A stretch of 64,000 nucleotides of DNA from a virus: positions 62,001-126,000 of IMG/VR virus record IMGVR_UViG_3300032308_001297; one strand, written 5' to 3'. This document shows positions 14,835 to 21,945 of this stretch, one piece after another; position 1 is the stretch's first letter; each line of letters starts with the position of its first letter. Both the position numbers and the translations under genes were made by a program. The notes under the pieces were generated by a model. The model was not told the origin of the DNA. It ran no database searches and saw nothing but the letters and a program-made list of their open reading frames with translations.

Positions 14835-16223
14835 TTACATAAGGTTGTTGACGATAATTCTGCGATAGTACTTGTTAGTAGTAATCGCACGACGTCCAAG
14901 ACCTGGGTTAGTACCTTCGGCGAATGGATTTGCAACCATGCCGTAACGAGTCTTAAAGCCGATCTTTGGCTGGAATGAGCTCTGATCAACTGCACGAACC
15001 ATCTGTAGTGGAACGTATGGGCAGTAGAAAAGGCCAGCGTCGAAGGCTGATGAACCCTTATAGCCAACAGTGAGATAGTTACCACCGAGAGCGTAAGGAT
15101 CGATATAAACCTTTAGACGACCATTGAGAACACCAGCGAAAGTGTTACCAGTATCATCAACCTGAAGGTTGTTTGAGTTAAGGGCAGGAGCGTAGTCGAG
15201 AACACCAGCCATCTGTAGAGCAGAAGCAACGTCTGAAGAACAGATAACGATGTTACCTTTACCACGACGAGTCTGCTTAGCAATAGCGTTAGCTTCGCGT
15301 TCTAGCTGGAACATAAGACCCTTGAACTTCTCAACTGACCAACGACCGTTTGAATCAGTGTCAAGATCGAAGACACCAGCAGTAGTTGTATTTTCCTGAG
15401 CGCCAGCTTCAGCAGTGATGTTGATAGTACGAACAACTTCACGGTTGATTTCGGCTAGGATTTCAGCTGAAAGAATGTTAGCTAGTTCTGTCTCAGCGTC
15501 TAGACCATGGATTGCTTTAAGATCCTGAGCAAGTTCCATAGTGTACTCAGCTTTTAGAGCACGAGTGTTAGCAGAAACAGTAACCTTCTCGATTGAGAAA
15601 GCCATTTCTGGGAATGCAGTATTAGCATCAGTTCCGAGAGCTTCAGCCTGGAAAGTTGACATACCATAACCAGTGTTATAAGTGTTAACAGCAGTTAGTG
15701 GTGATGTGTTAGTAGCACCTGGAATAGTTCCAACGTGCTTCTGACCAAGAGTGTTAGCTCCTGAAGTAACAGAAGAGAACTGAGTGTTAACTTCGTTGTA
15801 GAAAGTTTCTGCACCAGCATTGTTGAATGACTGAGTAGCAGCATTTCCGCCAGTAGCATAACGTGAACGCATTGCGAAGATAAGGCCAGTTGGGCCAGTC
15901 ATTGGCTGAACGCCGCAGATATCGTAAGCAATTAGGTTAGGCATTGCACGACGAACTAGGGAGATAAGAACAGGATCGAAAGTATCGATACCGCCAGTTC
16001 CCTGAGTTGAAGATGAAGCGCCCATAAGGTTGTTATGAACGAATGATGATGTCTCAGTTAGAGTCTGATAATCACCATGAGCGGATGACTCACGAAGAGC
16101 CTTTTCTGTGTTCTCAAGCATAACAGCAGTTACTGAACGGCGATGCTGGTCCTTAATAGTACCAAGAGCGTCGTGGTCAAGAACTGGTGCCCACTTGTTT
16201 TGAATTTCCTCAGCTAGATACAT
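14835..16223 (-). CDS. 23: Major capsid protein gp23
   Basis: 462 residues (T4 gp23 is 521). Hallmarks of the family: MPNLIAYDICGVQPMTGPTG, then AEYTMELAQDLKAIHGLDAE, ILAEINREVV, VGYKGSSAFDAGLFYCPYVP and IGFKTRYGMVANPFAEG near the C-terminus. Residues 1-60 correspond to a shortened delta region that the gp21 protease probably removes. It forms the hexamers of the head shell, and no gp24 vertex gene is seen here. It is preceded by an exact late promoter and followed by the UUCG terminator, consistent with high expression. Confidence 0.97.
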   Translation of the reverse strand: MYLAEEIQNKWAPVLDHDALGTIKDQHRRSVTAVMLENTEKALRESSAHGDYQTLTETSSFVHNNLMGASSSTQGTGGIDTFDPVLISLVRRAMPNLIAYDICGVQPMTGPTGLIFAMRSRYATGGNAATQSFNNAGAETFYNEVNTQFSSVTSGANTLGQKHVGTIPGATNTSPLTAVNTYNTGYGMSTFQAEALGTDANTAFPEMAFSIEKVTVSANTRALKAEYTMELAQDLKAIHGLDAETELANILSAEILAEINREVVRTINITAEAGAQENTTTAGVFDLDTDSNGRWSVEKFKGLMFQLEREANAIAKQTRRGKGNIVICSSDVASALQMAGVLDYAPALNSNNLQVDDTGNTFAGVLNGRLKVYIDPYALGGNYLTVGYKGSSAFDAGLFYCPYVPLQMVRAVDQSSFQPKIGFKTRYGMVANPFAEGTNPGLGRRAITTNKYYRRIIVNNLM

Positions 16224-16256
16224 TTGTTTTCCTTTCTTAAGAAATAATATCTTTTT

Positions 16257-16264
16257 TATTTATA
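16257..16264 (-). promoter_or_regulatory. T4-type late promoter (TATAAATA) for the capsid gene
   Basis: Exact TATAAATA on the minus strand, 34 nt before the gp23 start codon. It overlaps the last codons region of gp22 minimally, in the 46-nt gap between the genes. Confidence 0.8.
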
Positions 16265-16269
16265 AAATA

Positions 16270-17421
16270 TTACTTTTTAACTGTTCTTGCGAGAGCCTGA
16301 ACGTAACGATTGACTGATGGGTCAACAGTTACAGTTGATTCAGTAATCTCGCCTTCAAAAGTTTCTTCTTCAATGTTTGAAGAGCCGACAGTATTGTCAC
16401 TCTTGAAATAATTTTCTTTAACGATCATAAGTTTCTTAGCATAAGTTTCTAGATCGCCGTCAAACTCAATACCTTCAGCAAGCGCCGAAAATTTTTCTTT
16501 CTGAGTCAGTGCAAGATCAGAAGAAATTTCTTCGAAAATATCAGTTGCTTTTGATTCTACAATAAGGTTCTTTAGTTCAACATTTTCAGAAATTACTTCA
16601 TCCATTTTTTCTTCTAGAGCAGCAACTTTTTCTGCCATTGCTTCTAGAACTTCAACCTTATCCTCTGGAACATTGATGTAATGCTCAGCGAATAAGCTCT
16701 TCAATCCATCAATAAACTCTTCAGCGAGTTCATTGCGTAGAGTTGATTCGATAGCTACTTCATTTTCTCTCATCCATTGTTCAACACAATAATCAAGATA
16801 AGTGTCGAGCTTTGATGTTACGCTTTCACCGAAGTTAGCAATTTCTTCTTGTAGCTTTGTTTCAAACTCTTCTTCGAGACGAGTCTGTTCAGCAATAACT
16901 CTAGCTGATACAGCTGCTTCGAATAGTGTTGAAACGTTTTCTTTAAATTCTTCTGAAAGATCTTGTCCGTTAAACATTTCTTCGATGTCTTCTTTGACAT
17001 TTAGTTTTGGCATTGGATCTTTAGTCTTTGGACCTTTACCAGTTTTCATATCAACTGTTGCTTGATTGGCGGCTGACTTATCGCCAACACCCCAATCCTT
17101 ACCAGGACCATATAGTGACTGAACCTGATTGAAGAAACCAGTCCATTCATCTTTGTTCATATTAGCAATCATGTTTGTTACATGAGAGATAGCGCCAATC
17201 TTTGAAATTGGATCTGACTGACGAGCTTTTGGATGAAGTGAAGATGCAGCGAGTGTTTCCTCGTCCATTTTTTCTTTCTTCTCTTTCTTTTCTTTTTTCT
17301 CTGATTTAGAAGACTCTTCCTCTTCTTCCTCTTTTTCCTCTTCTTCTTGCTTTCCACCAGACTCGTATTTTGCTTCGTCTAGGTTAGCAACGTCTTCGAG
17401 ATCGAATTCTTGGTTATCCAT
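16270..17421 (-). CDS. 22: Prohead core scaffold protein gp22
   Basis: 383 residues. The N-terminus has a highly charged Glu/Lys/Ser tract (about residues 25-55), followed by the core domain: KIGAISHVTNMIANM, QSLYGPGKDWGVGDKSAA and a long helical acidic region (residues 130-320). T4 gp22 (269 residues) forms the internal scaffold and is cut to peptides by gp21. The charged insertion makes this one longer. Its position between protease and capsid, behind its own exact late promoter, matches T4. Confidence 0.88.
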   Translation of the reverse strand: MDNQEFDLEDVANLDEAKYESGGKQEEEEKEEEEEESSKSEKKEKKEKKEKMDEETLAASSLHPKARQSDPISKIGAISHVTNMIANMNKDEWTGFFNQVQSLYGPGKDWGVGDKSAANQATVDMKTGKGPKTKDPMPKLNVKEDIEEMFNGQDLSEEFKENVSTLFEAAVSARVIAEQTRLEEEFETKLQEEIANFGESVTSKLDTYLDYCVEQWMRENEVAIESTLRNELAEEFIDGLKSLFAEHYINVPEDKVEVLEAMAEKVAALEEKMDEVISENVELKNLIVESKATDIFEEISSDLALTQKEKFSALAEGIEFDGDLETYAKKLMIVKENYFKSDNTVGSSNIEEETFEGEITESTVTVDPSVNRYVQALARTVKK

Positions 17422-17453
17422 TGAAATAGTCTCCTATTAGTGAAATTTACATA

Positions 17454-17461
17454 TATTTATA
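17454..17461 (-). promoter_or_regulatory. T4-type late promoter (TATAAATA) for gp22
   Basis: Exact TATAAATA on the minus strand, 33 nt before the gp22 start. It overlaps the stop codon of the prohead protease gene. Confidence 0.75.
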
Positions 17462-18128
17462 ATAATTTAGATTTTGCTGTTAGAGAAGCTAGATAGTCCT
17501 CAAAAATAGCAAGTTTCTGTTCTTCTAACTGTGCTTTTGAAATTTTATTCACAGTCTTTTTAATTTCATGAAGTTTTTCTTCATGCCAAGTGTTCTTAAC
17601 TGGATCAAAAATCCATTCAACGTTTTCCATAATACCATTTACGAAACATCCAGGACCACTTGGGTCTGAAACAATATCAACTGTTGATAGCTTGAAGTCT
17701 GATTGAACGACCATGACACCTTTTTCTTCTTTCAAAGAACCCATGCCACGTGTTGAAACGCCAAGCTGACCACCTGATTCTAGGAGACCTCTAGCAATTT
17801 CACCCATTGGTGTTGATGTAATTTTAGCCTTACCGTTTACATAATTACCATCCCATGACAGTTCTGTGATGATATGTGAAACACGGTCTAGGTTAATTGT
17901 TGGACCAGAAGGATGATTCAATTCGCCGAAAGCTCTTTTAGCTTGAACAACTTCTCTAAGATATCTAGAAACTTCGTTTTCTAGGATATCTTTTTTATAC
18001 ATTCTGCCGTTCTTATTTTTTTCTTCTGCAGTCATAAAGCGACCAGTAATATAATGGTGCTTATTACCGTCTTCAGATCTCTCAGTAATATATTGAGTAT
18101 CTTCGTTTAATTCGGCGATGAGTTTCAT
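17457..18128 (-). CDS. 21: Prohead core protease gp21
   Basis: 223 residues (T4 gp21 is 212). This is a herpes-assemblin-like serine protease: catalytic His in FGELNHPSGP, nucleophile Ser in QLGVSTRGMGSL, and the DFKLSTVDIVSDPSGPGCFV strand that packs the active site. The upstream NGRMYKKDILENEV is also typical. It processes scaffold and capsid proteins during head maturation. The C-terminal 40 residues are helical and lysine-rich. Confidence 0.95.
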   Translation of the reverse strand: MKLIAELNEDTQYITERSEDGNKHHYITGRFMTAEEKNKNGRMYKKDILENEVSRYLREVVQAKRAFGELNHPSGPTINLDRVSHIITELSWDGNYVNGKAKITSTPMGEIARGLLESGGQLGVSTRGMGSLKEEKGVMVVQSDFKLSTVDIVSDPSGPGCFVNGIMENVEWIFDPVKNTWHEEKLHEIKKTVNKISKAQLEEQKLAIFEDYLASLTAKSKLL

Positions 18129-18131
18129 CTC

Positions 18132-18377
18132 TTATCCTCTGTATGCTACTGGAGTTGCTAATAAACCAGTACCTTGAAGTGTATCTGTTAAATCTTTAAC
18201 AACAAAGATTGGTGCTGTATTTGTAACAGTAGTGTTAGCATATACAACTCCGTTAGCATAAGCGATATTTAAAACAGCAGCAGTAGTTGGGTTTACAACT
18301 CTACAAAGATTTGCAGTGTTGCCAAAATTATTTGCTGTTGTAATTGCTCTTTCGGCGCTAAGTAATTTAATAAACAT
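18132..18377 (-). CDS. Small protein between core gene and protease, probable virion component
   Basis: 81 residues, starting MFIKLLSAERAITTANNFGN. The rest is a Thr/Asn/Ala-rich beta-type sequence (YANGVVYANTTVTNTAPIFV). The composition resembles a small structural domain. It ends four bases before the gp21 start and touches the previous gene's stop. No family name can be given. A minor head protein is likely from context. Confidence 0.6.
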   Translation of the reverse strand: MFIKLLSAERAITTANNFGNTANLCRVVNPTTAAVLNIAYANGVVYANTTVTNTAPIFVVKDLTDTLQGTGLLATPVAYRG

Positions 18378-19183
18378 TATAGAGTCCCCACATCGTGTCT
18401 ACCAGTTGACCATCCAGCAGCACCTGGACCAGCATAATCTGTTTCAGTAGCTGCACCTGATTCTGACTGACCATGCATTTTCCATGCTTTGGCATAAAGA
18501 ACCTGAGTACCTTTTTCTTTACCGTATTCTTTAACGAAACGCTCTTTATTAGCTTTAATCCATTTTTCGATTTTTGGATTTGGTGGAGCAACTTCATCAA
18601 GAATTTCTTCTTTAATACCTTTTGCTTTACCAGCTGGTAACTTTGTAATTGGTTTATCCTCAATAGCTTTTGATACAATAGATCTTAAATCTGATTTTGA
18701 AGGAGTTCCTGGCTGTTTAAAACTTTTTGGGTATTCATTTGAAAGGCGTCTTGGATTATCTTTATAAGCAGTATCTTTTCGCTTCATATCACGTATGCCT
18801 TCATCAACAATTTCTTCTGCTACTCTTTTCTTATCGAGAAGAACTTTCTGTCCTTTTTTTGGCATGTCTTTTGGTTCTGAACCAGGGCATGCAGCCATTT
18901 CATGAGTTGGACAACTTACGCCTTCGCCGGATTTATTACATTCGGCGGCTTCATAAACTTTTTGATCCTGCTTTTTATATGGAGCAGTTTTGATCTTTGA
19001 GGCGTTATAGATTTCATCGCCGTTACCAGCAACGTCGTCTTTTCTCTGGATCTTATGCTTTTTAGCAAATTCGATTTCGCCCTTGTTACCTTCGGGAGAC
19101 ATGGCGAGATTTGTTAGATCGTTTGGTACTTCTTTGCTGGAATTTACTCCATGCTTCGTAATATCTCTAAGCGGTTTCGCCAT
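18377..19183 (-). CDS. Lys-rich head-region protein, possible core or internal protein
   Basis: 268 residues, basic and low in hydrophobics. It has a Cys group (AAECNKSGEGVSCPTHEMAA, ending AACPGSE), a long polar middle, and a C-terminal segment of the type PKIEKWIKANKERFVKEYGK followed by YAKAWKMHGQ. That pattern recurs in phage head-associated proteins, ending with WK.H. In T4 this slot holds the small core proteins gp67 and gp68. It is much longer than T4 gp68 (141), so gp68 identity is unproven. It overlaps the gp67-like gene by 17 nt. Confidence 0.6.
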   Translation of the reverse strand: MAKPLRDITKHGVNSSKEVPNDLTNLAMSPEGNKGEIEFAKKHKIQRKDDVAGNGDEIYNASKIKTAPYKKQDQKVYEAAECNKSGEGVSCPTHEMAACPGSEPKDMPKKGQKVLLDKKRVAEEIVDEGIRDMKRKDTAYKDNPRRLSNEYPKSFKQPGTPSKSDLRSIVSKAIEDKPITKLPAGKAKGIKEEILDEVAPPNPKIEKWIKANKERFVKEYGKEKGTQVLYAKAWKMHGQSESGAATETDYAGPGAAGWSTGRHDVGTL

Positions 19184-19418
19184 TTTCCTCTTCCTCTGAG
19201 TTGTCGATTTCTAAGTCACCAGCACCAAACTCGTCATCATTTTCAACTTCTGGTTCATAATTATAAAGTTGCTGAGCGACTTCTATTTTTTTATTTTCTA
19301 CTGCGGCTCTAATTCTATCAATAACAATATCATTGAAAGCAGCTTCAAAATTTGAAGGTTTTTGTTCAACGGCTGCAGAAATTAAATCTTCTATACCATA
19401 TTTATTATATTCTGACAT
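19167..19418 (-). CDS. 67: Prohead core protein gp67-like
   Basis: 83 residues from the ATG at 19418, chosen because GAGGTAAT lies just upstream. Residues 1-55 are helical: FEAAFNDIVIDRIRAAVENK then IEVAQQLY. The C-terminus is strongly acidic (EPEVENDDEF, EEEENGE). T4 gp67 (80 residues) has the same plan and lies in the same place, directly after the portal gene. It would be a scaffold-core component that is degraded during head maturation. Confidence 0.75.
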   Translation of the reverse strand: MSEYNKYGIEDLISAAVEQKPSNFEAAFNDIVIDRIRAAVENKKIEVAQQLYNYEPEVENDDEFGAGDLEIDNSEEEENGETA

Positions 19419-19428
19419 TATAATTACC

Positions 19429-21240
19429 TCACTGTTGTTGTGTTTGAGGAGCACCACCAGCTAGCGCCTTTGATGATAATCCTGGATTTTTGGCTATAAC
19501 TTGAACAGCTGCTTTGTATTTGGCTTCGTCAGCCATAGTTCTGTTAGCTTTTGGCATCTTTTTCATTTGATCTACAATAATTTCAGCTTGTCGAACTTGT
19601 TCCATTTTTTGCTGAGTTTCTGGATCAGGACCACCCATTTGACCTTCAACTCCAGGTTGAAGTCCTTGTTGACCCTGTTGACCCTGTTGTTCCATCGAAT
19701 CAGTTTGCATTGCCATCTGTTCATTACTAAGAATAGTTGGATTAATCCATCTAGACTCACCTGAATTTTGTTCTTTGTCGATTTTACTGTCTTGTTCCTT
19801 CATATCAGTATCAGTCTGTTTAAGGATATTCTTACGAATCCACTGATGACTATAATACTGTCCGGCCAATGGCTGAATTTGCGCAGCTAGCTGAATTCTA
19901 CCATTAGTTATCTCGGCATCTTTTAGCTCGCCAAAATAATTATCTGAAGAGAAATCAAAACGAATATTAGCTGACATAAACTTCCAGTCATCAAGAGTGG
20001 TAACACCTTTGAGGACCAACTGTTTTTCAAGTAACTTTAAGAATAACTGAGAAAATCTATTTCTAAGTCTTGTGACAAACTTTTCAAATTTAAGTTCGTC
20101 TCTTGTAATTTCTGTAGCTCTACCGATTGAAAATAGAGCATCTGAATTAAGTCTTGACACTGGAACATTAAGCGCCTGTAAAAACTTCTTTTGGAAGTAT
20201 AGGACGTCGTCCATTTGCCCCAGTGTCTGGCCACCTGGTAGGGTAGTAACCTCCGTACCTCTACCACCTTCACGGCGTGGTAGCCAATAGTCTTCAAGCA
20301 TAGTCATGAACTTACGATCGTCACGAATATCGCCAGTCTGTGCGTCGTAAATTAGACGGTTCTTATGCTTAACCATAATGTCGCGAACATACTGCTCTGC
20401 CTTCATCTTTGGCAAATTGCCAACATCAATATACCAAATACGACGTTCTGGTGCACGAGCAAGACGATAGATAACTAGAGCGTCTTCTAATGTTCTTAAC
20501 TGGTTAAGTGGCTTGATTGCTTTATGTAGATATGAGAGAACCATTGTTCCCTGATTGTCAGTAAGACCTGACACAATATGTAGAACTGAATCTTTAGCGA
20601 TTTTCAAACCAGTGGTTGATGGTCCAACTGATTTGTTACCAAAATTAAAACCCTTTTCATTGAAAATAAAATATTCATTAGTTGTTTTAGTAACAACTGC
20701 ATCGCCTGGATTATTTGCTTGAATTCTTTTCTTTTGCACTTCTCTAATTTTACGGATCTTACGTGGATCAACGTAACGAAGTTCTTGGATGCCTAATTGT
20801 GGAGCCTTGTCATCAATAACGACATGATAATAAAGTCGACCATCGATATACCAACGACGATAAACTTCATAAGCGTATTTGTTAAACTCTAACAAATTAA
20901 GACAATAATTAAATTCGTCTGTAATTATTTTCTTAATATTATCATTAACTTTCAAATCATCTAAATTAATTGTAACTACGTGTTCTTCGTCAATAGCAAT
21001 AGACTCGTTAACAATTTCATCAATAGCAGCATCGCATTCTGGCTGTAATGACATTTCGCGATATTTTGTAACAAGTTCTGCTTCTGATCTTACTGTGCCA
21101 TCAAGGTCAACATAAGTTCCGAATGCACCGCCAGCAGATACGACTACTGCTCCGTCATCCGTATTACTTGGTGGTGTAAAGGATGGGAGCTCTTGATCTT
21201 TAAGTTTTTTACGGAATTCGAAACCGAATAATTCTGCCAT
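19429..21240 (-). CDS. 20: Portal vertex protein gp20
   Basis: 603 residues (T4 gp20 is 524). Family motifs: RSEAELVTKYREMSLQPECD, AIDEIVNESI, YIDGRLYYHVVIDDK, LRYVDPRKIRKIREV, RAPERRIWYIDVGNLPK and TLPGGQTLGQMDDVLYFQKK. It forms the dodecameric ring through which DNA enters and to which neck and terminase bind. A Gln/Gly-rich stretch (about residues 515-545) extends the C-terminus compared with T4. GGAGA precedes the ATG, inside the arm of the gp19 terminator. Confidence 0.97.
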   Translation of the reverse strand: MAELFGFEFRKKLKDQELPSFTPPSNTDDGAVVVSAGGAFGTYVDLDGTVRSEAELVTKYREMSLQPECDAAIDEIVNESIAIDEEHVVTINLDDLKVNDNIKKIITDEFNYCLNLLEFNKYAYEVYRRWYIDGRLYYHVVIDDKAPQLGIQELRYVDPRKIRKIREVQKKRIQANNPGDAVVTKTTNEYFIFNEKGFNFGNKSVGPSTTGLKIAKDSVLHIVSGLTDNQGTMVLSYLHKAIKPLNQLRTLEDALVIYRLARAPERRIWYIDVGNLPKMKAEQYVRDIMVKHKNRLIYDAQTGDIRDDRKFMTMLEDYWLPRREGGRGTEVTTLPGGQTLGQMDDVLYFQKKFLQALNVPVSRLNSDALFSIGRATEITRDELKFEKFVTRLRNRFSQLFLKLLEKQLVLKGVTTLDDWKFMSANIRFDFSSDNYFGELKDAEITNGRIQLAAQIQPLAGQYYSHQWIRKNILKQTDTDMKEQDSKIDKEQNSGESRWINPTILSNEQMAMQTDSMEQQGQQGQQGLQPGVEGQMGGPDPETQQKMEQVRQAEIIVDQMKKMPKANRTMADEAKYKAAVQVIAKNPGLSSKALAGGAPQTQQQ

Positions 21241-21256
21241 TTAATTCTCCAATAAT

Positions 21257-21277
21257 GGGAGAGGATTAACCTCTCCC
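21257..21277 (-). terminator. Hairpin terminator after the tail tube gene
   Basis: Perfect 8-bp stem GGGAGAGG/CCTCTCCC with a 5-nt loop. On the minus strand it is followed by ATTATTGG, only moderately U-rich, so some read-through into the portal gene is likely. It lies in the 58-nt gap after gp19 and would keep tube mRNA in excess over portal mRNA. Confidence 0.7.
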
Positions 21278-21298
21278 TTCATGTTATACTTATAATTA

Positions 21299-21913
21299 TT
21301 AAGATGGACCGTTTGGACCGTCAATAATTGACTGTGGTCCGTAAATATTGATTCCACCAGCCTTCTTATCAGATGCTTCAACCACTGGAACCCAGTAATC
21401 GTATGCAAAGGCAACAGTGAATTCTTCAATGTTATTTGCTGAATTCCAATCAACGCCGATACCGCTAACTGCAGTTGGGAAAGCTCCAACTAGAAGATAT
21501 GAACGGATGTCTGAACCGTCAACACTATATTGGATGATCTCAAGATCAGCTTTATACTGTTCGGCAGCAACAGCAGGATCACGAACGTTAGCAACCATAC
21601 GATTAATAGCGTTTGACCATGCTTCGAACATTGAACGAACAGCGAAATCTTCGTCGTTCATTACAGTTACTGACCAATCAGCAAAAGTTCTTTCGCCAGC
21701 AACCTTAACCTTACGGCCAAAGTATGGAACGTCGATTGAGCTTATTGTTGATTCTGGAAGTTCCGCTGCACGACAAACGAAGCGAAACTTGTCTACTGAA
21801 ACCAAATCAATGCCAATACCAGCAGGAACTGATAGAAAAACATTGAAGAGGGATGGTCTGGCGCCACCATACACCAGACCGTTTGATTTGAAAGCTGCGA
21901 TATTAAAAGGCAT
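21299..21913 (-). CDS. 19: Tail tube protein gp19
   Basis: 204 residues (T4 gp19 is 163). Recognisable stretches: ARPSLFNVFLSVPAGIG, FVCRAAELPESTISSIDVPY, FGRKVKVAGERTFADWSVTV, MNDEDFAVRSMFEAWSNAIN and EFTVAFAYDYWVP. It stacks as hexamer rings to form the tail tube. The C-terminus has a short extra tail rich in Gly and Pro. It lies between sheath and portal genes, with a late-promoter variant upstream and a hairpin downstream. Confidence 0.95.
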   Translation of the reverse strand: MPFNIAAFKSNGLVYGGARPSLFNVFLSVPAGIGIDLVSVDKFRFVCRAAELPESTISSIDVPYFGRKVKVAGERTFADWSVTVMNDEDFAVRSMFEAWSNAINRMVANVRDPAVAAEQYKADLEIIQYSVDGSDIRSYLLVGAFPTAVSGIGVDWNSANNIEEFTVAFAYDYWVPVVEASDKKAGGINIYGPQSIIDGPNGPS

Positions 21914-21937
21914 CTATGTACTCCTTTGAGTTTTATC

Positions 21938-21945
21938 TATTTATT
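21938..21945 (-). promoter_or_regulatory. Late-promoter variant (AATAAATA) for gp19
   Basis: One mismatch from TATAAATA, 25 nt before the gp19 start. It overlaps the stop of the sheath gene. The same variant occurs before two fibre genes, at 29966 and 42344. Confidence 0.5.

Noticed and set aside
21241-21489. Minus-strand open frame overlapping the tube gene and its terminator
   Set aside because: It is out of frame with the clear gp19 gene and runs through the terminator hairpin and portal ribosome site.
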